DNA from: JAFLCM01 sp964510955
Lineage (GTDB): Bacteria > Planctomycetota > Phycisphaerae > Phycisphaerales > UBA1924
NCBI GenBank assembly: GCA_964510955.1
Contig: CAZEDW010000026.1
Location: forward strand, 1 to 60,458
Direction of reading: 5' to 3'
Length of the DNA stretch: 60,458 nucleotides
Shown here: positions 1 through 6,054 of the stretch, one piece after another
Position numbering within the stretch: position 1 is the stretch's first letter
Layout: each line of letters begins with the position of its first letter
Position numbers and translations under genes: made by a program
The notes under the pieces: model-generated
What the model was told of the DNA's origin: nothing
What the model saw: the letters and a program-made list of their open reading frames with translations, nothing else
Database searches by the model: none

Positions 1-1070
1 GGAGGCGGCGGAGGCGGAGGGGGAGGCGGGGGTGGGGGCGGTGGAGGCGGTGGCGGCGGCGCCGGGGGCTGCCAACCGCATGGGTGACCGAAGCCCGCCA
101 GCAGGTTGATCAGGTCGATCGTGTCGACCGTTCCGTCGGCGTTGGTATCGCCCTCGTCGGCGCGCGGACCGTTGGTGCGGCCGAAGTTCCCGAGCAGCAG
201 GGCCAGGTCGAGCGTGTTCAGTTCGCCGTCGCCGTTGCAGTCGCCGGCGCACTGCGGCGTTGGCGGGGGCGGGGGGGGAGGCGGCGGCGGAGGAGGTGGG
301 GGCGGGGGAGGAGGAGGCGGCGTTGGCGCGACCGCGGTCCAGACGCTGCCGATGACGGCGCCGTCGGCGCTGTTGAAATCGCCGATGAACGCGTCGACAT
401 ACGACACGGGCTGCGTGAAGACCCAGCCGAAGAACTGGGCCTGGTTGTCGGCGCCCACCGGGACGCTGTAGGTGAACTGGTAGCTGGGGTTGTTCTCGTT
501 GCCGAACTTGATGTTGATCTTGGTGCCGGGACGCTCGACGTCGATGACCACGATGCCGAACGCGTAGACGTTGGACGCGGTCCTGAACGCGATGCGGCCC
601 GCTTCGAGCGAGCCGCTTTCCTGCAGCGCTGCGCCACTTGCGCCGACAGTGACGGGCCGCAGCACGAATCGATCAGGGTTGGTGCCCGCGTCCACCGCGG
701 GGAACGCGAAGGGGCTGGGCAGGTACGAGTTGGGTGTCGTGGGGTTGTCGATGAACACCCGCGTGGTGGAGCTCGGGACGCCGAAGTAGTTCACCCACGG
801 GTTGACGCCGGTAACCAGCGTGATGCCTATTGGAGCGAGCAGCGTTGTGGGCGAGTAGAGGCAGCCGGGCGCCGTGCCGAGTTCGCCCTCGGCGAGGTTG
901 TCAAAGCCCATGGTGTTGACAACCAGGCCAGCCGACTGCGCCACGGTGCGGAACGCCGACGTGTTGGTGATGGGCGCCGGGACGCTCTGGGCCAAGGCTG
1001 TGATGGGCAGCGCGAGGCCCGCCGCGGCGGCGAGACGGGCCGGGCTGACAGATCTGCGGCTGACAGACAT
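1..1070 (-). CDS. Secreted dockerin-repeat protein with polyproline linkers (3' end outside window)
   Basis: The reading frame runs leftward from ATG at 1070 and is still open at base 1, so the C-terminus is missing. AAGGAG lies 8 nt before the ATG. The N-terminus is a signal peptide (basic start, then AAAGLALPITALA). About 240 residues of exported domain follow, without a family I recognise. Next come a run of about 20 prolines (263-324), a pair of dockerin/EF-hand-like Ca-binding repeats (CAGDCNGDGELNTLDLALLL and a second DTNADGTVDTIDLINLLAGF), and a second polyproline run (1-62) at the window edge. Repeats of this kind are common in secreted planctomycete proteins. Substrate and partner are unknown. 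The gene is divergent from the nitroreductase, with an intergenic tandem repeat between them. Confidence 0.85.
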   Translation of the reverse strand, partial: MSVSRRSVSPARLAAAAGLALPITALAQSVPAPITNTSAFRTVAQSAGLVVNTMGFDNLAEGELGTAPGCLYSPTTLLAPIGITLVTGVNPWVNYFGVPSSTTRVFIDNPTTPNSYLPSPFAFPAVDAGTNPDRFVLRPVTVGASGAALQESGSLEAGRIAFRTASNVYAFGIVVIDVERPGTKINIKFGNENNPSYQFTYSVPVGADNQAQFFGWVFTQPVSYVDAFIGDFNSADGAVIGSVWTAVAPTPPPPPPPPPPPPPPPPPPPPTPQCAGDCNGDGELNTLDLALLLGNFGRTNGPRADEGDTNADGTVDTIDLINLLAGFGHPCGWQPPAPPPPPPPPPPPPPPPPPPP

Positions 1071-1105
1071 CTCTGCGACTCCTTCCGCGAAGAGCGCCGG
1101 CGGGG

Positions 1106-1183
1106 TTGGACCCCCGGACCCCCGGACCCCAGGACCCCCGGACCCCCGGACCCCCGGAACCCGGACCCAGGACCTCGGACCCA
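1106..1183. repeat. Degenerate tandem repeat, unit GGACCCCC(C)
   Basis: About nine head-to-tail copies of GGACCCCC or GGACCCCCG, with some units altered to GGACCCCA, GGAACCC or GGACCTC. The same unit recurs inside a coding region at 35517-35570, so this is a dispersed simple-repeat family rather than a local accident. Confidence 0.8.
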
Positions 1184-1428
1184 GTGCGCTAACCCGTGCG
1201 TGGCGGACTTCTCTTGTGCTGCGATGGAGGACCGGAAACCCAGAACCCCGCGCGGCATCCGATCCGGGCGGGATGCGCACAGCGTGCCACGGGCCGGCGG
1301 CTCTACAAGAGCGGAGCGATCACTTTGTCGCCGATGGCGTAGCGCGCGGCGTCAAGGTCGCCACAAGCGGCACAGACGGAACCCCGCTCCTCTGGTGGGG
1401 CGGCGCCACGCGACCGAGAACCGCTCTC

Positions 1429-1457
1429 TACACTCCGCCCGGCCAACTCAACAGGAG
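1429..1457 (+). promoter_or_regulatory. -10 element and Shine-Dalgarno of nitroreductase
   Basis: TACACT at 1429-1434 fits a sigma70 -10 box. AGGAG at 1453-1457 lies 6 nt before the ATG at 1464. No good -35 hexamer is visible. Confidence 0.45.
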
Positions 1458-1463
1458 CACCCC

Positions 1464-2063
1464 ATGAACGTCGCGAGAATCGATGTCAGCAAGCACCGCA
1501 AAGCCGACCACGACATCCTGCCGGTGTTCGTCAAGCGCTGGTCGCCGCGTGCGATGAGCGGGGAGGCGGTTTCGCGCCCGGACCTGATGCGGCTGCTGGA
1601 GGCGGCGCGCTGGGCGCCGAGTTCGTTCAACGAGCAGCCGTGGCGGTTCCTGTACGCCGTGCGGGGGACGCCCCACTTTGCGACGTTTCTCGGCTTGCTC
1701 GCTGAGGCCAACCAGGCGTGGTGCAAAGACGCGGCAGCGCTGTTCCTGGTCGTGAGCAAGGCGACGTTCAGCCGCAACGGCAAGCCGAACATCGTGCACA
1801 CGTTCGACGCGGGCAGCGCGTGGGAAAACTTCGCGCTGCAAGGGGCGTCGATGGACCTGGTGGTTCACGCGATGGCGGGTTTTGACGCCGACAAGGCCCG
1901 CGCAACGCTCCGGGTGCCGGGCGATTTCAAGTGTGAAGCGATGATCGCGGTGGGCAAGCCGGGGGAGGTGGAGAGGCTGCCCGCGGACTACCAGGGCATC
2001 GAGGCGCCGTCGCCGCGGAAGAAGATCGAAGAATGGGCGTTCGAGGGCGGGTTCGGGGCGTGA
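1464..2063 (+). CDS. Nitroreductase family protein
   Basis: A 199-residue FMN-dependent nitroreductase-fold oxidoreductase. Family features are the N-terminal RWSPRAMSGEAV segment, the FMN phosphate-binding RWAPSSFNEQPWRF block near residue 50, and GSAWENFALQGASMDLVVHAMAGFD-like packing in the middle. These enzymes reduce nitro, quinone or similar acceptors with NAD(P)H; the substrate cannot be read from sequence. The start is fixed by AGGAG 6 nt upstream. The frame is open far upstream to base 84, but that stretch reads antisense to the dockerin gene and has no homology. It is monocistronic and convergent with the small membrane proteins. Confidence 0.9.
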   Translation: MNVARIDVSKHRKADHDILPVFVKRWSPRAMSGEAVSRPDLMRLLEAARWAPSSFNEQPWRFLYAVRGTPHFATFLGLLAEANQAWCKDAAALFLVVSKATFSRNGKPNIVHTFDAGSAWENFALQGASMDLVVHAMAGFDADKARATLRVPGDFKCEAMIAVGKPGEVERLPADYQGIEAPSPRKKIEEWAFEGGFGA

Positions 2064-2139
2064 ACCGGCTTCGCGGCGCCTGACGGGCGCCACGGGGCAT
2101 CACGCGGCGCGGACCGGCCCGGCTCGGGTCGGGCGACGG

Positions 2140-2400
2140 TCAGGCCCTGGGGCGGGGCCACTTGCACGTCGGCCCGGCTTGCAGGATGCGCTCGCCCTCT
2201 TCGGTGGTCATCGACCCCTCGGAGATGTACGCGGCGATCTCGCGCTTCGTGCGCTCGGCGTTGGCCCCCGTCACCATCTTGGCGATGGTGCTGAAGATGA
2301 TCGCGACAACCGCGATGAGAATGCCGCCGCTGACGGCGATGATCTTCAGAATGTCGTCGACGGTGGGGTTGTCCATGCTGTTGGCGAGCGTGAGGAGCAT
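2140..2400 (-). CDS. Small membrane protein, paralog 1 of 3
   Basis: An 86-residue protein with one hydrophobic helix (about residues 18-42, AVSGGILIAVVAIIFSTIA) followed by a short cytosolic tail. The tail carries the motif TKREIAAYISEGSMTTEEGE, then RIL. The next two genes have the same layout and tail, so the three arose by tandem duplication. The tail is reminiscent of SHOCT-like oligomerisation tails (short acidic helix-turn-helix), but that is only a resemblance. ATG at 2400 is preceded by GGAAG; an internal ATG eight codons in is possible. Function unknown. Confidence 0.7.
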   Translation of the reverse strand: MLLTLANSMDNPTVDDILKIIAVSGGILIAVVAIIFSTIAKMVTGANAERTKREIAAYISEGSMTTEEGERILQAGPTCKWPRPRA

Positions 2401-2447
2401 GAGGTGGCTTCCGGTGTGCGATGGCGCTTCGTCTCGTAGCGAACGGC

Positions 2448-2723
2448 TCAGGCGGCGGTCAGACCGATGACTCTCTTTGTGCCTTTCTCCCTGCGGCTGG
2501 GAGTGGCGGTGAGGATGCGTTCGGCATCGGCGGGGGTGATGGTGCCCTCGGCGACGTACGCCGCGATCTCGCGCCGGGTCTGCTCGCGATCGCGGCTGAC
2601 CGACGCGGACTTCCAGGCTTCAGCGATAATCGCGACAATCGGCACCGCCATCACCATCGCCACGGTGATCATGCCTACCGCCTGCCCGGGGGAGAACTCG
2701 ATTCCGGCAAGAACCTGTTGCAT
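2448..2723 (-). CDS. Small membrane protein, paralog 2 of 3
   Basis: A 91-residue protein with one transmembrane segment (GMITVAMVMAVPIVAIIAEA), then the shared tail TRREIAAYVAEGTITPADAE followed by RIL. A basic C-terminal extension (SRREKGTKR) is not found in the other two copies. GGAG stands 7 nt before the ATG at 2723. The gene lies 37 nt downstream of paralog 3 and 47 nt upstream of paralog 1 on the same strand, so the three are probably one transcript. Function unknown. Confidence 0.75.
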   Translation of the reverse strand: MQQVLAGIEFSPGQAVGMITVAMVMAVPIVAIIAEAWKSASVSRDREQTRREIAAYVAEGTITPADAERILTATPSRREKGTKRVIGLTAA

Positions 2724-2760
2724 GGATCACTCCACGGATGAGGGCGGGGATCGGGCGTGG

Positions 2761-2997
2761 TCAGCAGGCGTCGTGGGTTGACTTTCCGGCCTTCATCAGC
2801 CGTTCGCCCTGCTCGGCGCTGAGCGAGCCCTCGGCGATGTACGCCGCGATCTCGCGCCGTGTCCGTTCGCGGGCGGTGGCCTTGACCATGTTCTTGATCG
2901 ACCCGAACACGATCCCGAACACCGCGATAACGCACATGACGGTCCAAAACCAGTTCTGCGAAGCGGCGTGCACCAGCTCCTGAATAGCCTGATCCAT
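2761..2997 (-). CDS. Small membrane protein, paralog 3 of 3
   Basis: A 78-residue protein with one hydrophobic helix (FWTVMCVIAVFGIVFGSI) and the shared tail TRREIAAYIAEGSLSAEQGE followed by RLM. GGAGG lies 7 nt before ATG 2997 and decides the start; the frame continues upstream only into the rnpB terminator region. It is the first gene of the three-gene cluster. Its neighbours give no clue to function beyond the conserved tail. Confidence 0.75.
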   Translation of the reverse strand: MDQAIQELVHAASQNWFWTVMCVIAVFGIVFGSIKNMVKATARERTRREIAAYIAEGSLSAEQGERLMKAGKSTHDAC

Positions 2998-3107
2998 GGG
3001 TGGGCCTCCACGTGCCCGCGATGCCGGCGGCACCGTCGGTACAAATGATTCTACGGAGGACCGGCGTGTTTCTTTCAGTATTCCGTCCCCCGAGGGCCCA
3101 GGACGCC

Positions 3108-3146
3108 AAAAAGGCCGCGGGCCCCGGGGTTTCGCCGGGGCCCGCG
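3108..3146 (-). terminator. Intrinsic terminator of rnpB
   Basis: A perfect 12-bp stem (3116-3127 with 3135-3146) with a 7-nt loop, followed on the minus strand by TTTTT at 3112-3108. It begins 9 nt after the 3' end of the RNase P RNA. Confidence 0.85.
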
Positions 3147-3154
3147 TCAAGTCG

Positions 3155-3628
3155 GCGTTGACGATAAGCCGAGTTCTGTCGGGCCCCCGTTGCCGGGGAC
3201 CGGGCGGTCATTTCTCTTGCCGCGCCGTTACCGGTCACGGTCCTCAGCGGCCTACCCGCTCCCAATCGCCCGGACCGGGCGCTCCCCGGCGGCACGGCCT
3301 TTCAGGCCGTGGCTGGTGACGCTTGGCCACCCTGAGCCACGGCTCAAAGAGCCGTGCCACCGAGGAAGGGAGCTGCGTGGCCTTGCACGCGGCGGGGTTT
3401 TCCGTGCCCCTCTCATCGCTGAGAGGGCGGTGCGCTCTTACCGCACCTTTTCACCCTTGCCTGAGCCCCTCCCCAAGGGAACGGGCCATCGGCGGTGTGT
3501 TCTCTGTGGCACTGTCCCGCGCTCTCGACCTGTCGAACGGGTGGGGGTTACCCACCGCCGTGTCCTTTCGTGCTCGGACTTTCCTCCCGCCGGCCCTTGC
3601 GGACCGCCGGGCGATCGCCTGTCAACGC
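3155..3628 (-). ncRNA. rnpB: RNase P RNA, bacterial type A
   Basis: This is the catalytic RNA that removes 5' leaders from pre-tRNA. Read on the minus strand it shows the universal blocks GGAGGAAAGUCCGAGC near the 5' end, GGUAAGAGCGCACC in the middle and ACAGAACUCGGCUUAU near the 3' end. Helix P1 closes the molecule: GCGUUGAC (3628-3621) pairs with GUCAACGC (3162-3155). Length is about 474 nt, longer than the roughly 380 nt of E. coli. Much of the excess is an enlarged P12 arm at 3288-3361. Promoter and terminator are both recognisable. Confidence 0.96.
3288..3361 (-). repeat. Enlarged P12 arm of RNase P RNA built of repeat-like hairpins
   Basis: Read on the minus strand this segment contains two local hairpins, CACGGCUC-UUU-GAGCCGUG and CACGGCC-UGAA-GGCCGUG. 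These can alternatively pair with each other as one long arm (GGUGGCACGGC with GCCGUGCCGCC, then AGCCGUGGCU with AGCCACGGCC). The hairpin sequence resembles intergenic palindromes of planctomycete genomes; that comparison is from memory. Confidence 0.6.
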
Positions 3629-3634
3629 TGTCGG

Positions 3635-3640
3635 ATCCTA
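3635..3640 (-). promoter_or_regulatory. -10 element of rnpB promoter
   Basis: TAGGAT on the minus strand ends 7 nt before the 5' nucleotide of helix P1 (3628), the spacing expected for a sigma70 transcription start. No clear -35 is seen. Confidence 0.55.
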
Positions 3641-3762
3641 GCGCGCGGTAGGGAACCGGTGGCGCCCGTGCCCATCCAAGTCGTGAAGGCCGCAATTCCG
3701 AGCTCGGAGCAACCGCGCGGCTTGCCGGCCAGTATTGAGCAGGATGCCCCTTCCCGATCCCA

Positions 3763-3768
3763 TACGAT
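3763..3768 (+). promoter_or_regulatory. -10-like hexamer directly before VWA gene
   Basis: TACGAT, then 7 nt, then ATG at 3776, with no Shine-Dalgarno. This pattern predicts a leaderless mRNA and argues against ATG 3767, which overlaps the hexamer. Confidence 0.4.
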
Positions 3769-3775
3769 GCTAACG

Positions 3776-4810
3776 ATGAGCCAAGGCCCTGACGGTCCGA
3801 CGGCGAGCGCCGAGCCCCGCCGATTCCGCTGGACGCCCACGCGGGTTGCCGGGGCGCTGGGGCTGTTCGCTTTCGCCGCGAGCTTGTGGATCCACGCGGT
3901 GACCGCTCTGCTGGCGGTCCTGCTGTCATGGTTCGGCTCGGGCAGCGGGGTCGCAACCGGGCTGGGCCAGGGGGAACGCGGCATCAGTCTGGGGCCGGCG
4001 ACGTCGCTCTCCGAGCTGGCCGCCGGTGACCCGAGCACCGCGCCGGGGAGTCTGCTCGACAGGCCTCTGGAGACCGCCGGCGCCGAATCATCACTGACTG
4101 ACGTGATGGGCGCGATCCCCGATCCGACCGCCGCCAGCGGTGGCGACCCGGCGCTGGCGGGTGGCGCGGGAGATTCCACGGTCTTCTCGTCGGCGGGGGC
4201 CGGGGGCGGCGCCGGCGGATCGGGGCTGGAGGGCGGGGGTGGCGGCGGTACAGCCAAGTTCTTCGGCATCGAGGCCCGTGGCAAACGGTTCGTCTACATC
4301 TGCGATCACTCCGGTTCCATGGAGTCCGACCGGCTCGAGGCGCTCAAGCGCGAGCTGACCGAGTCGATCAACTCGCTTACCTCTGGATCGCAGTTCTCAA
4401 TCGTGTTTTTCTCATCTGACGCCCAGTCGATCACCGGCGCCTCGTGGATGGACGCCGGGCCCAAGGGACGCGACCAGGTGAAGAAGCTGTTAAGGGGCGT
4501 GGTGGCGATGGGGGGCACCGAACCGCTGCCGGGCTTCCGGCTCGCCTTCGAGATGCGCCCAAGACCCGACGCGATCTACTTCATGACTGACGGCCAGTTC
4601 GGCGAGGGCCGGGAAGAGCAGGTTGTGGGCGCCATCCGGGCCATGAACAACTCCGGCACACGCCCGTGCCCCATCCACTGCATCGCGTTCATCGAGCAGA
4701 GCGGCGAGAAGATCCTGAAGATGATCGCACGCAGCAGCGGGGGCGTGTACCGCTACGTGCCCGGCGGGAGTGGGCTCCCGCCCTCCCCCAGTGGCGGAGG
4801 CAAGCCGTGA
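3776..4810 (+). CDS. Membrane-anchored VWA-domain protein
   Basis: A 344-residue protein. A hydrophobic helix lies at residues 24-53, then a low-complexity Gly/Ala/Ser region to about 160, then a von Willebrand factor A domain. The VWA domain has a complete metal-ion site: DHSGSM (D177, S179, S181), the Thr of MGGTEP near residue 246 and the Asp of FMTDGQF near 272. The lead-in FFGIEARGKRFVYICD is characteristic of planctomycete VWA proteins. Such domains mediate metal-dependent protein contacts. It is the first gene of a five-gene operon; its stop overlaps the next start (TGATG). It is divergent from rnpB. Confidence 0.85.
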   Translation: MSQGPDGPTASAEPRRFRWTPTRVAGALGLFAFAASLWIHAVTALLAVLLSWFGSGSGVATGLGQGERGISLGPATSLSELAAGDPSTAPGSLLDRPLETAGAESSLTDVMGAIPDPTAASGGDPALAGGAGDSTVFSSAGAGGGAGGSGLEGGGGGGTAKFFGIEARGKRFVYICDHSGSMESDRLEALKRELTESINSLTSGSQFSIVFFSSDAQSITGASWMDAGPKGRDQVKKLLRGVVAMGGTEPLPGFRLAFEMRPRPDAIYFMTDGQFGEGREEQVVGAIRAMNNSGTRPCPIHCIAFIEQSGEKILKMIARSSGGVYRYVPGGSGLPPSPSGGGKP

Positions 4811-6054
4811 TGGTCCGTCGGCCTCGGGCCCGAGTGCCGGCCGGCCGGCCCCGTTGGGGGCTGGTGCGCGCCGGGGTGGGAGTGGCGGGCTTGGGGGTTC
4901 TCGCGCTGCTTACCTTGGCTCCGACCGCGCGGGGTCAGGTCACACTTCGCGACGGCGGTGCGCTCGACGATGTTGTTCATGACGTCTCCCGCCGCGGCGT
5001 GGAGTGCGAACCACGACTCAGCCCGGGCACGCGCCGGACAATCGCTTGGGACCTCGTCCGTGAGGTCGCGGGCGACCAGGCCGACAAGGCCGCAGCGTTC
5101 CGGGAGCTTGCTGAGAAGGCGTGGCGGGCGCGGAGCCGTCTCGCTCGGGGCGATTCGGAGCTCGCCGAGCCGCTGCTGAACGAGCTGTACGAGGGATTCG
5201 GGGCGGCCGCCGCCGGGGCGCCGCCCGGCGCGGCGAGCGACGCGTGGGCGCCGGACCCGACGCGCTTGCATGTGTGCGATGGGCTGATGCGGTGCCGGTT
5301 GCTTCGGGCGGACCAGGCCGGCGCGGTGGCACCGTGGCTCGATGCGCTGGAGCTGCTTGGCTCTGACAGCGGCTCGCCGGGTGCGGTGATCCCGGCGGCT
5401 TCATCGGTAACCGCCGGCTCGGGGCCGGTGATCGATGCCGAGACGGGCCTGTGCCCGTGGCTGCCGCCTGTGTGGGTGTCGAGCGAGGCGACGGCGGCGC
5501 TGGCGAAGCGCACCGTGACCGCCCGGCGCTTGCCGCCGGCGGCGGAGCTGGAGCGGCTGTATCTGCGCGCGGCGTGCCTTGACGCCGGGCTGCCGGCGCC
5601 CGGCGACGCCAAGCCGATCGAGGTGAGCCCCGACTCGAACGATCCCGGCGCCAAGGGCGTGGCCCTGGTGCGCCTGATGGTGAAGGCGCGAGAGAACGAC
5701 CCGGACCAGCGCCGAGCAGCACGCGAGAAGTTGCTGTCGGGTCTGAGCGCCGACGCCGACACCTGGCGCGAGGCGTGGCGCCGGGCCGCGGTGGGACGCT
5801 CGCTTTTGATGGAGTCCGACGCGGCGCAGCGGGCCGAAGGTGTGGTCCACTTGCTGCACATCCAGGCGAGGTTTGCCCGGTCGCAGCCGTACCTCGCCGG
5901 CGTGGCGCTGGTCCAGGCCGCGGCGGAGCTGCGCAAACGCGGCGGCGATGACGCCAAGGGCGGCGCGCGATTGCTCAATGAGCTCAAGGCCCTGGAGCCG
6001 TTTCACCCGGCGCTCGGGGGTGTAACCGCGACGGGGGCGGGGGTGGCTCCATGA
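4810..6054 (+). CDS. Secreted helical protein of VWA operon (unknown)
   Basis: A 414-residue protein with a twin-basic N-terminus, hydrophobic core VGVAGLGVLALLTLAPTARG and likely signal-peptidase site before residue 40, so periplasmic or exported. The mature part is Ala/Leu/Arg-rich and mostly helical, with repeated 30-40-residue blocks (for example AAAFRELAEKAWRARSRLAR and DNDPDQRR-like turns) resembling divergent TPRs. No catalytic motif is seen. The start ATG overlaps the stop of the VWA gene by one base; the end overlaps the next gene by four bases (ATGA). It is therefore translationally coupled on both sides. Confidence 0.75.
   Translation: MVRRPRARVPAGRPRWGLVRAGVGVAGLGVLALLTLAPTARGQVTLRDGGALDDVVHDVSRRGVECEPRLSPGTRRTIAWDLVREVAGDQADKAAAFRELAEKAWRARSRLARGDSELAEPLLNELYEGFGAAAAGAPPGAASDAWAPDPTRLHVCDGLMRCRLLRADQAGAVAPWLDALELLGSDSGSPGAVIPAASSVTAGSGPVIDAETGLCPWLPPVWVSSEATAALAKRTVTARRLPPAAELERLYLRAACLDAGLPAPGDAKPIEVSPDSNDPGAKGVALVRLMVKARENDPDQRRAAREKLLSGLSADADTWREAWRRAAVGRSLLMESDAAQRAEGVVHLLHIQARFARSQPYLAGVALVQAAAELRKRGGDDAKGGARLLNELKALEPFHPALGGVTATGAGVAP

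Larger units (their letters stand above)
1071..1463. other. Intergenic region between divergent genes
   Basis: The region holds a degenerate 8-9 bp tandem repeat (1106-1183), the upstream sequence of the dockerin gene, and the promoter and Shine-Dalgarno of the nitroreductase. A short minus-strand frame at 1303-1446 (TTG start, 47 codons, ending in RYAIGDKVIAPLL) has protein-like composition but no ribosome-binding site. I do not call it a gene. Confidence 0.5.

Noticed and set aside
1303..1446. Minus-strand 47-codon frame (ends RYAIGDKVIAPLL)
   Set aside because: Protein-like ending but only a TTG start, no ribosome-binding site, and overlap with the nitroreductase promoter. Kept only as a note.
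84..1463. Long plus-strand open frame running into the nitroreductase
   Set aside because: It reads antisense to the clearly coding dockerin gene, consists of Arg/Gly/Val-rich low-complexity sequence, and the nitroreductase has its own Shine-Dalgarno at 1453.
3323..3766. N-terminal extension of the VWA protein
   Set aside because: This stretch is the complement of the RNase P RNA gene; the translated extension is not protein-like.
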